Shown: positions 19,396 to 29,239 of the stretch, in pieces
Layout of the letters: every line of letters starts with the position of its first letter
Position numbering within the stretch: the first letter of the stretch is position 1
Assembly: GCA_018262475.1 (NCBI GenBank)
Contig: JAGSYW010000003.1
Coordinates: 1-42,003 of the forward strand
Length of the DNA stretch: 42,003 nucleotides
From: Burkholderiaceae bacterium
Lineage (GTDB): Bacteria; Pseudomonadota; Gammaproteobacteria; Burkholderiales; Burkholderiaceae_D
Direction: 5' to 3'
Made by a program: the position numbers and the translations under genes
The notes under the pieces: model-generated
What the model saw: only the letters and a program-made list of their open reading frames with translations
Databases searched by the model: none
Told to the model about the DNA's origin: nothing

Positions 19396-20148
19396 TTACG
19401 TTTTCAGGCTAGCCAGGAACCGTTCGTCTGCCGTTGTCAGCAACCCAGCTTCTCTCGTCAGAGCAATCAAATCGGGGCGTTTGACCACGGTTGCGCGCAA
19501 CAACTGCTCGCGCCTCCATTTCTCGATTTCGGCATGATTCCCACCCAGCAGCACCGACGGCACAGATTCCCCTTGGTACTCTTCCGGCCGCGTATAGTGC
19601 GGACAGTCGAGCAAGCCATCTGCAAAGCTGTCGTTCTGCGCCGATTCCGCGTCGTTCAACACCCCCGGCAACATCCTGATGACCGCATCCATCAGCGCCA
19701 TTGCCGGTATTTCGCCACCCGAGAGCACGAAATCACCGATGCTAATTTCTTCATCCACGCAGCGGTCAAGCAAACGCTGATCGACCGCCTCGTAGCGGCC
19801 ACACAGCAATACCAAACCAGGATCAGCCGCAAGCCGGATGACGCGTTCGTGCGTCAGCGTCTTACCCTGGGGTGACAGGTAAATCACCCTCGGCACCGGC
19901 AAACCCAGTTCCGTTTGCCGCATTTTTGCCGCGACTATTGCATCCTCCAGCGGCTTGGCCATCATCACCATGCCCGGGCCACCGCCATAAGGCCGGTCAT
20001 CCACGGTACGATGCCTGTCTTGCGTGAAATCGCGCGGATTCCACAAGGACAAATGACTGCGATTCTGCTCGAAAGCGCGACGTGTGACTCCTGACTGGGT
20101 CAGCGCCGAAAACATTTCCGGAAACAGCGTGATTACATCGAATTGCAT
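19396..20148 (-). CDS. trmD: tRNA (guanine-N1)-methyltransferase TrmD
   Basis: [74 protein letters not shown]. Confidence 0.98.
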   Translation of the reverse strand: MQFDVITLFPEMFSALTQSGVTRRAFEQNRSHLSLWNPRDFTQDRHRTVDDRPYGGGPGMVMMAKPLEDAIVAAKMRQTELGLPVPRVIYLSPQGKTLTHERVIRLAADPGLVLLCGRYEAVDQRLLDRCVDEEISIGDFVLSGGEIPAMALMDAVIRMLPGVLNDAESAQNDSFADGLLDCPHYTRPEEYQGESVPSVLLGGNHAEIEKWRREQLLRATVVKRPDLIALTREAGLLTTADERFLASLKT

Positions 20149-20186
20149 CGCGTTGGCTCCCGCGCCCGGCGGACGCCATGCTGCAG

Positions 20187-20741
20187 TCAGAAATCCCGCT
20201 GCCAGTCCACCTGAATGACCTTGCCGGCCTGATCGACCTTTTTGATGAATTGATCCACGAATGGGATCAACATCTCTCGCTGCCGTTTTTCAACGCCAGA
20301 CACATCGGACAGATCAACCCGCAATATCGGATGAGCACCACTTTCAATCAAACCGCTGACGGTACCGAGCGACTCACCCTGCAAGTTGACAACAGCTAGG
20401 CCAATCAGATCGACCCAGTAAAATTCGTTGTCATCCGTCGCAGGGAAATGGCGGCGTGAAATCTGCACCACAGCGCCCTTGAGCGTCTCGGCCAGATCAC
20501 GACCGGCAATCCCGACCAGTTGCGCAACAACCTCCTCGCCATGCCTTCTGGCTTGAAGGACATCGACATCACGCAACTCCGGCTTATCCAACCACCACCG
20601 CCTGGCATGCAGCAGAGCCCCCGCATCCGCCGAATACGGCTTGATGCGCACCCATCCCTGAACGCCAAAAGCACCGGTAACATGCCCCACCGGCACCAGA
20701 TCATCCGGGATCTTGACCCCGTATGCGCCTGACTGCAGCAA
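20187..20741 (-). CDS. rimM: Ribosome maturation factor RimM
   Basis: [46 protein letters not shown]; operon context. Confidence 0.97.
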   Translation of the reverse strand: MLQSGAYGVKIPDDLVPVGHVTGAFGVQGWVRIKPYSADAGALLHARRWWLDKPELRDVDVLQARRHGEEVVAQLVGIAGRDLAETLKGAVVQISRRHFPATDDNEFYWVDLIGLAVVNLQGESLGTVSGLIESGAHPILRVDLSDVSGVEKRQREMLIPFVDQFIKKVDQAGKVIQVDWQRDF

Positions 20742-20752
20742 ATCCGGCCGAA

Positions 20753-20995
20753 TTACTTGCCTGCGGGGCTGACCAGACGCGCAACTGCCGGCGACAGCTG
20801 TGCACCGACGCCTTGCCAGTACGTCAGACGATCCTGAGCAATGCGAACCGGCTCTTCTGCACCAGCTGCGATCGGGTTGTAGAAACCGATGCGCTCGATG
20901 AATCGGCCATCGCGACGGCTACGGGAATCTGCTGCAACGATGCTGTAAAACGGGCGCTTCTTGGAGCCACCACGAGATAAACGAATAACGACCAT
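20753..20995 (-). CDS. rpsP: 30S ribosomal protein S16
   Basis: [41 protein letters not shown]. Confidence 0.98.
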   Translation of the reverse strand: MVVIRLSRGGSKKRPFYSIVAADSRSRRDGRFIERIGFYNPIAAGAEEPVRIAQDRLTYWQGVGAQLSPAVARLVSPAGK

Positions 20996-21023
20996 ATTAT
21001 TTCCAAAAAAAGTCGGACAAGAA

Positions 21024-21067
21024 AAAAGTCCGGGATTATAGCGTGAAAAGTCCGCGATTATAGCGTG
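21024..21067 (-). promoter_or_regulatory. Tandem duplicated promoter-like units upstream of rpsP
   Basis: Two 22-bp direct repeats AAAAGTCCG(G/C)GATTATAGCGTG; on the minus strand each contains TATAAT. Confidence 0.6.
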
Positions 21068-21092
21068 TTTTACCGGGAAACGGAACCTTCTG

Positions 21093-22967
21093 TTATTTTT
21101 TCAGTTGTCCCAGATCACGTACGGCACCGCGGTCGGCAGACGCTGCCAGCAATCCGTATGCCTGCAATGCCTGCGACACGACGCGCTGACGGCTCACAGG
21201 CTTCCATGCTGCATCCCCCTTGGCTTCCATCACCTTGCGCCGGTTTGCCAGTTCGACATCGCCAACCCGCAAATTGATGGTACGACCAGGAATATCGATG
21301 TCAATCATGTCGCCCTCTTCGACCAAGCCGATCGCACCACCCGAAGCCGCTTCCGGCGACGCATGGCCGATAACCAGGCCCGACGAACCACCTGAAAAAC
21401 GCCCGTCGGTAAACAAAGCACAAGTCTTGCCCAGTCCTTTGGACTTCAGGTATGAAGTCGGATACAGCATCTCCTGCATGCCAGGCCCGCCTTTTGGCCC
21501 TTCGTAGCGGATGATGACGACGTCGCCATCAACAATCTTGTCACCCAAAATCGCATCAACCGCATCTTCCTGGCTCTCGAATACGCGCGCGCGGCCACTG
21601 AATTTCAGGATGCTTTCGTCAACACCAGCCGTTTTCACGATACAGCCGTTTTGCGCAATGTTGCCATAAAGCACCGCCAGCCCGCCGTCCTGTGAAAACG
21701 CATGCGCCTTGTCGCGAATGCAACCCGCCACGCGATCGGTATCGAGTTGCTCATAGCGCCTGTTCTGCGAAAACGCGACCATGCTTGGCACACCACCAGG
21801 CGCAGCCTTGTAGAACTGCTGCACAGCCGGATCCTGCGCGGTAATAATGTCGTTGGCGGCAATCGCTTCGCCCAGCGTTTTGCTGTGTACGGTCGGAACG
21901 CTGGTATCGAGCAGACCCGCACGCACCAGTTCGCCCAGAATTGCATAAATGCCACCTGCACGATGAACGTCTTCGATATGGTAATCCTGCGTCATCGGCG
22001 CAACCTTGCACAGACACGGCACCTTGCGCGAAATACGGTCGATGTCAGCCATGGTGAAATCCACCCCTGCTTCCTGCGCAATCGCCAGCAGGTGCAGCAC
22101 GGTATTGGTCGAACCGCCCATCGATACATCGAGCGCCATCGCGTTTTGAAATACAGCCTTGGTCACGACGCTGCGCGGCAGCACTGAAGCATCATCATTT
22201 TCATAATAGCGCTTGGCCATTTCGACAATCATGCGACCAGCCCGCAGGAACAGTTCCTTGCGATCGGCATGCGTTGCCAGCAGCGTGCCGTTGCCCGGCA
22301 AGCCCAAGCCAAGCGCTTCCGTCAGGCAGTTCATCGAGTTCGCGGTAAACATGCCTGCGCACGAACCGCAGGTTGGGCAGGCAGAGCGCTCGAACGACAT
22401 CACCTCGTCATCTGTCACACCAGGATCGCCTGCCTGAATCATCGCATCGATCAGGTCAATTTTGATGACCTTCTGCGAACCTTGCTCGCGACCACGCAGC
22501 GCTTCTTTCGTTTTGCCCGCTTCCATTGGGCCGCCTGAAACAAAAATCGTGGGGATATTCAGGCGCATTGACGCCATCATCATGCCCGGGGTGATCTTGT
22601 CGCAGTTGGTGATACAAATTATTGCATCCGCGCAATGCGCGTTGACCATGTATTCGACCGAATCTGCAATCAGCTCGCGCGACGGCAGCGAATACAACAT
22701 GCCCCCGTGCCCCATAGCGATACCATCGCAGATCGCGATGGTGTTGAATTCCCTCGCCACGCCGCCGGCCGCCTCGATTTCGCGCGCAACCATTTGCCCC
22801 AGATCCTTCAGGTGAACATGCCCTGGAACAAATTGCGTGAACGAGTTGACCACGGCGATGATCGGCTTATTGAAATCGCCATCCTTCGAACCGCAAGCGC
22901 GCCACAGTGAGCGCGCGCCGGCCATGTTGCGGCCGTGGGTCGAAGTATGTGAACGGTATTGCGGCAT
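21093..22967 (-). CDS. ilvD: Dihydroxy-acid dehydratase
   Basis: 624 aa; [79 protein letters not shown]. Confidence 0.98.
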   Translation of the reverse strand: MPQYRSHTSTHGRNMAGARSLWRACGSKDGDFNKPIIAVVNSFTQFVPGHVHLKDLGQMVAREIEAAGGVAREFNTIAICDGIAMGHGGMLYSLPSRELIADSVEYMVNAHCADAIICITNCDKITPGMMMASMRLNIPTIFVSGGPMEAGKTKEALRGREQGSQKVIKIDLIDAMIQAGDPGVTDDEVMSFERSACPTCGSCAGMFTANSMNCLTEALGLGLPGNGTLLATHADRKELFLRAGRMIVEMAKRYYENDDASVLPRSVVTKAVFQNAMALDVSMGGSTNTVLHLLAIAQEAGVDFTMADIDRISRKVPCLCKVAPMTQDYHIEDVHRAGGIYAILGELVRAGLLDTSVPTVHSKTLGEAIAANDIITAQDPAVQQFYKAAPGGVPSMVAFSQNRRYEQLDTDRVAGCIRDKAHAFSQDGGLAVLYGNIAQNGCIVKTAGVDESILKFSGRARVFESQEDAVDAILGDKIVDGDVVIIRYEGPKGGPGMQEMLYPTSYLKSKGLGKTCALFTDGRFSGGSSGLVIGHASPEAASGGAIGLVEEGDMIDIDIPGRTINLRVGDVELANRRKVMEAKGDAAWKPVSRQRVVSQALQAYGLLAASADRGAVRDLGQLKK

Positions 22968-23180
22968 TGTTTAGTTCTCCATGAAGTTGGGGCCATTTCC
23001 ATCAATGGACGCTTCCTGACGATTGGAACGCCAGCCAGCGGAATCATGATAATCCGGAAATGAAATTGCAGCACAAGAGTGTTAGATTGCCTTGCGTTTG
23101 CCTGCATGTCAAATATATGATGCGGCGCGAGAAGCGGGAATTTCATGGCTTCTTCTTGCGGCGATGTGCTGAATCAGCAA

Positions 23181-23265
23181 GAAAATCCGGGGGTATATTT
23201 CGAAAATCACCGGATCGGCCTAATATTCTACGACTGTTTAAAAATACCCCATGGAGTATTTTCAT
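23181..23265 (-). repeat. Copy B of dispersed intergenic element
   Basis: Reverse complement GAAAATACTCCATGGGGTATTTTTAAA...AGAATATTAGGCC...GATTTTCGAAATATACCCCCGGATTTTC aligns with the other copies. Confidence 0.65.
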
Positions 23266-23331
23266 GCTTCGTTTAACCACCTCAGTCCACCTGACCACCA
23301 ACACGTCCGGCAGCCATGCGAAGGAACCGGC

Positions 23332-24138
23332 ATGCTGATTCACCCGATGCCCGATCCGGTCCTGCTCAAGCTTGGCCCGCTGTCGATCCACTGGTACGGC
23401 GTAATGTACCTGCTGGCATTCGCACAATTCATCCTGTTGGGCCGGCAACGAATTCGCCAGCCGCATATCGCTGCCGCAGGATGGGAGAATAAGGATCTGG
23501 ACGACATGCTGTTTTACGGCGTGCTGGGCGTGGTTCTCGGCGGCCGCCTGGGCGAAGTGCTGTTTTACCACCCGGGCTACTATCTTTCTCATCCGCTTGA
23601 AATTTTCGCTGTATGGAAAGGCGGAATGTCATTTCACGGCGGCTTCATCGGCGTTGTGATCGGCATGTGGCTATGGAGCCGCAAATCAGGCCGCCATAAC
23701 CTGCTCGACACACTGGATTTCATCGGCCCGATGGTGCCGTTGGGCTACGCGGCAGGCCGCCTCGGCAATTTCATCAACGCGGAACTGCCCGGCCGCATCG
23801 CAGATGCCTCGCTTCCTTGGGCCATGATCTGGCCGAACGTGGATCGGATGCCGCGCCATCCATCGCCGATATATCAGGCGCTGGTAGATGGATTGCTGCT
23901 GTTCATCATCCTGTGGCTGTTCGCGCGCAAGCCGCGCCCGCGAATGGCTGTGTGCGGCCTGGGCGTCATGCTGTACGGCTGCGCGCGCTTCTTTACCGAA
24001 TACTTCCGCACACCGGACTATGAAGTCGCTTTCGCCGGCTTGAGGATTTCTGCCGGACAAATGCTGTCGCTGCCGATGGTCGCCGGCGGCGCCATGCTGC
24101 TCTGGCTGGCATACCGCAAACAAATAACGGATGAGTAA
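23332..24138 (+). CDS. lgt: Prolipoprotein diacylglyceryl transferase
   Basis: [65 protein letters not shown] 23332 preferred because the ORF start 23251 lies inside a repeat element. Confidence 0.96.
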   Translation: MLIHPMPDPVLLKLGPLSIHWYGVMYLLAFAQFILLGRQRIRQPHIAAAGWENKDLDDMLFYGVLGVVLGGRLGEVLFYHPGYYLSHPLEIFAVWKGGMSFHGGFIGVVIGMWLWSRKSGRHNLLDTLDFIGPMVPLGYAAGRLGNFINAELPGRIADASLPWAMIWPNVDRMPRHPSPIYQALVDGLLLFIILWLFARKPRPRMAVCGLGVMLYGCARFFTEYFRTPDYEVAFAGLRISAGQMLSLPMVAGGAMLLWLAYRKQITDE

Positions 24139-24912
24139 ATGGGCAAGCTCACACTGCAACGGGAAGACAATATCGCGACGGTCACGCTGTCGAACCCTGG
24201 AAAGCTGAACGCGCTGGACATAGCGATGTGGCGCGAGTTGACGACCACGTTCCAAACGCTATCGCAGGATGAATCGCTGCGCTGCGTAATCATCCGCGGC
24301 AAAAATGGAAATTTCGCTGCCGGGGCTGACATTGCCGAATTTAAGGCGCAACGCGCAGACGCTGTGCAGGGCATCACCTACCACGTTGACATCATCGCAC
24401 CGGCTCTCGATGCCATCGGCAACAGCCTGCACCCGACGATCGCCGCAATCGAAGGCGTCTGCGTCGGTGGCGGGCTGGAAATCGCTTGCGCTTGTGATTT
24501 GAGAATCGCAGCGCCAGACTCGCGCTTCGGCATTCCGATCAAGCGGCTCGGCTTTGCTCTGGCTCCGACGGAAATGCAGGATCTGCTGCAACTGGCCGGA
24601 CTGGCGACAACACTGGAAATCCTGCTGGAAGGACGGGTATTCAATGCCGACGAAGCAATGCGCAAAGGATTGCTGCACCGCATCGCTGGCGATGTCCACG
24701 CAGAAGCAAGACAGGCAGCCAAACGCATTGCCGAAGGCGCCCCGCAAGCTGCGCGGATGAACAAAAAACTAGCGCGGCGCTTGAGTCCGCGCCCGAATGC
24801 GCTGACCAGACAGGAATTGCTGGATGCGTATGCACTGCTCGATTCGCAGGATTACCACGAAGGCGTGGATGCATTCATCCACAATCGCCCCCCCGTCTTC
24901 GCCGGCAAATAA
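24139..24912 (+). CDS. Enoyl-CoA hydratase/isomerase family protein
   Basis: 257 aa crotonase fold: NPGKLNALDIAMWREL, GNFAAGADIAEF, GVCVGGGLEIACACDLRIAAPDSRFGIPIKRLG. Confidence 0.9.
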   Translation: MGKLTLQREDNIATVTLSNPGKLNALDIAMWRELTTTFQTLSQDESLRCVIIRGKNGNFAAGADIAEFKAQRADAVQGITYHVDIIAPALDAIGNSLHPTIAAIEGVCVGGGLEIACACDLRIAAPDSRFGIPIKRLGFALAPTEMQDLLQLAGLATTLEILLEGRVFNADEAMRKGLLHRIAGDVHAEARQAAKRIAEGAPQAARMNKKLARRLSPRPNALTRQELLDAYALLDSQDYHEGVDAFIHNRPPVFAGK

Positions 24913-24972
24913 CCACAATCGATACTGATTCGTGAATACCCAATCGCTGGAATCATGCCGACTGACCGTCGA

Positions 24973-25428
24973 TCACTCGCCGGCGTCTGCAACTGCCCGC
25001 AGCGCGGCCTGAATCGCTCGATGCGAAAAACCTCGCTGCTGCAAAAAACGCATCTGTTTCGCGCGCTCGGTCGCATCGGAGGGCAAACGATCGAATTTCT
25101 TGCGCCACACTTCTACCGCGCGTGCGGCTTCATCCTGATCCAGCCCAACCCTGACGCCGGCCAGCGCATCGCCATCGATGCCGTGCTGCTGTAATTCGCG
25201 CAGAATGCGGCTGTTGCCAAAACGCGTAGCGCGGCGATGCACCAGCGATTCGGCAAACCTTTCTTCCGACAGGAATTTCGCTGCTTCCAGTTCAGCCAGC
25301 AAGGCATCGACATCCTCGCCTTCTTGCGCATAACGCGCAAGCTTTTTCGCCAATTCGGCACGACTATGCTCGCGCGCTGACAGATAGCGTAGCGCGCGTG
25401 CTTTCAGACTAACGGCTGGTTTCTGCAC
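24973..25428 (-). CDS. recX: Recombination regulator RecX
   Basis: [28 protein letters not shown]...[28 protein letters not shown]; immediately downstream of recA; GTG at 25428 preferred because the ORF start lies inside a hairpin. Confidence 0.88.
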   Translation of the reverse strand: MQKPAVSLKARALRYLSAREHSRAELAKKLARYAQEGEDVDALLAELEAAKFLSEERFAESLVHRRATRFGNSRILRELQQHGIDGDALAGVRVGLDQDEAARAVEVWRKKFDRLPSDATERAKQMRFLQQRGFSHRAIQAALRAVADAGE

Positions 25429-25457
25429 GGCATTCTGGCCCGGATTTCCTGACAGAA

Positions 25458-25483
25458 GGAACAAGGGCGAGCGCCCTTGTTCC
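25458..25483 (-). terminator. Attenuator-like hairpin between recA and recX
   Basis: Perfect inverted repeat GGAACAAGGGCG-AG-CGCCCTTGTTCC between the recA stop and recX. Confidence 0.65.
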
Positions 25484-25488
25484 AACGA

Positions 25489-26562
25489 TTATTTATCCTT
25501 CGCCTTGCCGTCCTTGCCCTCTTTGCCTTCACCCGGCAACGGCGGCAATTCGCGCACACCGAGCGAAGCGCGCACCTTGTTTTCGATTTCATGCGCCAAT
25601 TCCGGCCGTTCTTTCAGGTAGTTGCGTGCGTTATCCTTGCCCTGGCCGATTTTTTCGCCGTTGTAGCTGTACCAGGAACCCGATTTCTCGACCACTTTCG
25701 CATCCGCGCCGAGATCGAGAATCTCGCCTTCGCGCGATGTGCCTTCTCCATAAAGGATGTCGAAATGCGCTTCCTTGAACGGCGGCGCGACCTTGTTCTT
25801 CACCACCTTCACCCGCGTTTCGCTGCCGATAACTTCGTCGCCCGACTTGATTGATCCGGTGCGGCGAATGTCGAGCCGTACCGACGAATAGAATTTCAGC
25901 GCATTGCCGCCGGTGGTCGTTTCCGGGTTGCCGAACATCACGCCAATTTTCATCCGGATCTGGTTGATGAAAATCACCGTGGTATTAGTGCGGTTGATGC
26001 TGGCAGTCAGCTTGCGCAGCGCCTGCGACATCAGGCGTGCCTGCAGGCCGGGCAATGAATCACCCATGTCGCCTTCGATTTCTGCCTTCGGCGTCAGCGC
26101 GGCAACCGAGTCAATGACGATCAGATCGACTCCGCCGGAACGCACCAGCGCATCGGTAATTTCCAGCGCCTGCTCGCCGGTATCCGGCTGAGAAATCAGC
26201 AGTTCATGCAGGTTGACGCCCAGTTTTTGCGCATAGCTGACATCGAGCGCATGTTCCGCGTCGATGAAAGCGCAGGTGCCGCCCTGCTTCTGCATTTCGG
26301 CAATAACCTGCAATGTCAACGTGGTCTTGCCGGACGATTCAGGCCCGTAGATTTCGACCACACGACCGCGCGGCAAGCCGCCAACGCCAAGCGCGATATC
26401 CAGCCCGAGCGAACCGGTCGACACCACCGGCACTTCCTCGGCCACGGCGCCGGCATCCATCCGCATCACCGAGCCTTTGCCATATTGTTTTTCAATTTGC
26501 GCCAGTGCAGCGGCGAGCGCCTTGCTTTTTTCGGCATTGCCTGCGATTTTCTTGTCGTCCAT
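25489..26562 (-). CDS. recA: Recombinase A
   Basis: 357 aa; [69 protein letters not shown]. Confidence 0.99.
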   Translation of the reverse strand: MDDKKIAGNAEKSKALAAALAQIEKQYGKGSVMRMDAGAVAEEVPVVSTGSLGLDIALGVGGLPRGRVVEIYGPESSGKTTLTLQVIAEMQKQGGTCAFIDAEHALDVSYAQKLGVNLHELLISQPDTGEQALEITDALVRSGGVDLIVIDSVAALTPKAEIEGDMGDSLPGLQARLMSQALRKLTASINRTNTTVIFINQIRMKIGVMFGNPETTTGGNALKFYSSVRLDIRRTGSIKSGDEVIGSETRVKVVKNKVAPPFKEAHFDILYGEGTSREGEILDLGADAKVVEKSGSWYSYNGEKIGQGKDNARNYLKERPELAHEIENKVRASLGVRELPPLPGEGKEGKDGKAKDK

Positions 26563-26610
26563 GATGTTCTTTCGCCTGAAGTGATGCTGTTGATATACCA
26601 GTTTTCATTA

Positions 26611-26626
26611 CTGTATAAAAAAACAG
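26611..26626 (-). promoter_or_regulatory. LexA (SOS) box upstream of recA
   Basis: CTGTATAAAAAAACAG = CTGT-N8-ACAG, 48 bp upstream of the recA ATG. Confidence 0.85.
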
Positions 26627-26793
26627 TACCCAATGCAAGCGCAATTTTTCCGGATGCATTTTTGCAACATCACATTTCGTTTGCACGCACCGCCGCCGTA
26701 ACCATCCGGCAGTCACATTTGGGGTGCGTATGCTAAAATTTTTACTTGTCCCATCGCTGCGTGGCGGCCAATGCCGTCACCCGAAATGCCGTC

Positions 26794-27342
26794 ATGCCGC
26801 TGCCACCTGCCACCGGGCGCAAGCTCAAGCACACCCGTTCCGTCAACATCGAAATCTACAGCCGCGAAGATGAGCTTTGGGATATCGACGCCAGACTGGT
26901 CGACACCAAGACTCATGACGTCAAACTCACTATCGGCAAGCTGCCGGCCAACCAGCCGATTCACGACCTGTGGCTGCGCCTGATCGTCGATCGCCATGCG
27001 AACATCGTCGATGTCGAAACCGCGATGGATTCCGTTCCGTTTACCGGCTATTGCGACGTTATCGCTCCGGCTTATAAAAAACTGATCGGCCTAAATGTGC
27101 TCAAGGGATTCCGGCAAGGGGTGCGCGAACGGTTTTCCGAAACCGATGGCTGTTCCCACCTGAACGAACTGTCGATAATTCTGCCGACTGCGGCCATCCA
27201 GGTTTTCGCTTTCGAAAAACGTCACGAATCCGCCGGTCAGCCGCAAGAGCAAAAACCGTTCGAACTCGATCACTGCCATGCGCTACGCTGCGATGGCCCG
27301 GCGGTAGCGGTGTTCTATCCTCGCTGGGCTAACAGCAAATAA
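26794..27342 (+). CDS. DUF2889 domain protein
   Basis: RKLKHTRSVNIEIYSREDELWDIDARLVDTK...GYCDVIAPAYKKLIGLNVLKGFRQGVRERFSETDGCSHLNEL fits the DUF2889 family; start ATG 26794 inferred. Confidence 0.75.
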   Translation: MPLPPATGRKLKHTRSVNIEIYSREDELWDIDARLVDTKTHDVKLTIGKLPANQPIHDLWLRLIVDRHANIVDVETAMDSVPFTGYCDVIAPAYKKLIGLNVLKGFRQGVRERFSETDGCSHLNELSIILPTAAIQVFAFEKRHESAGQPQEQKPFELDHCHALRCDGPAVAVFYPRWANSK

Positions 27343-27518
27343 GCGGTCAATACCGACAGAAGCTGCCACATTCGTGATTCTGCAACAGTATGTGCAGATG
27401 GTGATGGTGGTATTCACGGGCTCTCTGCTATATTACAAATTGCGTACCGGGAAACATTTCCGGCAGAAACAATTCTGGCGCAGCCAGACTAGATGATAGT
27501 CACACGGGGAGACAAAGC

Positions 27519-28136
27519 ATGGGTATCGCAAAGATCGTCGTCTCGATCGATGGCACGGTTACACAGGAAGTAGCGTTGTCAAAGGATCGCATTACCATTG
27601 GCCGACGGCCGTACAACGATGTGGTGCTCGACAATCCTGCCATCAGCGGCGAACATGCGGTCATCGTCAAATCATTTGGCGACTGTATCCTCGAAGACCT
27701 TGGCAGCACCAATGGCACCTATGTCAACGGTCAACCGGTAAAGAAGCATTTCCTGCAAAACAAAGATGTGATTGAACTGATGAAATACCGCATTCAGTTC
27801 ATTGACGCCAAACATGCCGACATGCCACACGATGCCCCCGCTGACAACACCGCTGAAGCCGCATCGCCCGAAGCGCGCCCGGCAGTACTTAAGGTGCAGA
27901 ACGGCAGCAGCGCCGGCACAGAACTTGCGCTCGCCAGGGACATCACCACGCTGGGGCGCGCCGGCATACAGCTAGCGGCAGTTGTGCGCAAGCCAGACGG
28001 TTATTTTATCCAGCACATTGAAGGCGAAAACAGCCCGCTGGTCAATGATCATCCGATAGGCACCGAACTGTTCCCGCTGATGGATGGCGATGTGGTCAAC
28101 CTGTCGGGCACGCATGTCCTGTTTTCGCTGCTCTGA
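27519..28136 (+). CDS. FHA domain protein (canonical plus degenerate FHA)
   Basis: [25 protein letters not shown]...[14 protein letters not shown] is a canonical FHA core; a second FHA-like half follows. Confidence 0.88.
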   Translation: MGIAKIVVSIDGTVTQEVALSKDRITIGRRPYNDVVLDNPAISGEHAVIVKSFGDCILEDLGSTNGTYVNGQPVKKHFLQNKDVIELMKYRIQFIDAKHADMPHDAPADNTAEAASPEARPAVLKVQNGSSAGTELALARDITTLGRAGIQLAAVVRKPDGYFIQHIEGENSPLVNDHPIGTELFPLMDGDVVNLSGTHVLFSLL

Positions 28137-28216
28137 ACGTTCGCGCGCGATGTAATTCGCAGACGGACCGCCACTTTCGGCTACAATGGCGCCCCAAACT
28201 TTCCAGCATACAAGCC

Positions 28217-28894
28217 ATGACCCAAGACGAACTCAAGCACGCCGTTGCGGTTTCCGCGATTGATTACGTGATCGGCGGCGAAATCATCGGCGTCGGCACC
28301 GGCTCGACAGCCAACTTCTTCATCGACGAACTCGGGAAAATCAAGCACCTGATCAAGGGAGCGGTCGCTTCGTCCGAAGCAACTGCCGCGCGCCTGAAAT
28401 CGCACGGAATCGAGGTACTCGACCTGAACCAAGTCACATCGATTCCGGTATATGTCGATGGGGCTGATGAAATCACGCCGCAGGGCGCGATGATCAAGGG
28501 CGGTGGCGGCGCGCTGACGCGCGAAAAAATCATCGCCTCAGCGGCGAAACGCTTCATCTGCATTGCCGACGAATCGAAACTGGTCAACACGCTCGGCGCC
28601 TACCCACTGCCGGTCGAAGTCATCCCGATGGCGCATGCAGTGGTTGCCCGCAAGCTGGCTACGTTTGGCGGGCAGCCAAAGTTGCGACTCAAAGACGGAC
28701 AGCCATTCGTTACCGACAATGGCAATTTCATCCTCGACATTTCGGGCATGAAAATCGTTAACCCGGCTGAAATCGAGCAGACTATCAACAACATCACCGG
28801 TGTCGTCACTGTCGGCCTGTTCGCCCAGCAAGGTGCAAGTGTCTGCCTTCTGGGTACGGCCAAAGGCACCCGCATGCTTGACTTTACCCCCTGA
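28217..28894 (+). CDS. rpiA: Ribose-5-phosphate isomerase A
   Basis: [42 protein letters not shown]. Confidence 0.97.
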   Translation: MTQDELKHAVAVSAIDYVIGGEIIGVGTGSTANFFIDELGKIKHLIKGAVASSEATAARLKSHGIEVLDLNQVTSIPVYVDGADEITPQGAMIKGGGGALTREKIIASAAKRFICIADESKLVNTLGAYPLPVEVIPMAHAVVARKLATFGGQPKLRLKDGQPFVTDNGNFILDISGMKIVNPAEIEQTINNITGVVTVGLFAQQGASVCLLGTAKGTRMLDFTP

Positions 28895-28966
28895 CCCGCG
28901 TTTTCCGCGGGAATACCGGATTCAGGGAAGCGTCTGGCTTGGATCAGGCCACGCAAGCCAAAAATA

Positions 28967-28994
28967 ACTGACCGAAAATGACTTTTCGGTCAGT
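28967..28994. repeat. Perfect 12-bp stem hairpin ACTGACCGAAAA-TGAC-TTTTCGGTCAGT preceding element C
   Basis: Direct inspection; near-identical hairpin at 2914-2943 preceding element A. Confidence 0.85.
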
Positions 28995-29003
28995 AAGCTC
29001 CAC

Positions 29004-29083
29004 ACATATACTCCACTCAGTATCCGGAAACCACCAGAAAATATGTGGCCCATCCTGATATTTTTGGGATATACCCCCGCCAT
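29004..29083 (+). repeat. Copy C of dispersed intergenic element
   Basis: ACATATACTCCACTCAGTATCCGGAAACCACCAGAAAATATGTGGCCCATCCTGATATTTTTGGGATATACCCCCGCC. Confidence 0.7.
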
Positions 29084-29239
29084 TTATTGACAGACGCTTG
29101 GGGTTCGGCCGGGCGGCTGACGCCCGCACTGAGGATGCGTCGTATTTGTAATAATCCTTGACTCGGCGCAAACACCTTACGTAAACTCATTCGATTATTA
29201 TCAAGCGGGCTGTTGGCTGCGCCACGGCCAGAAAGTACG

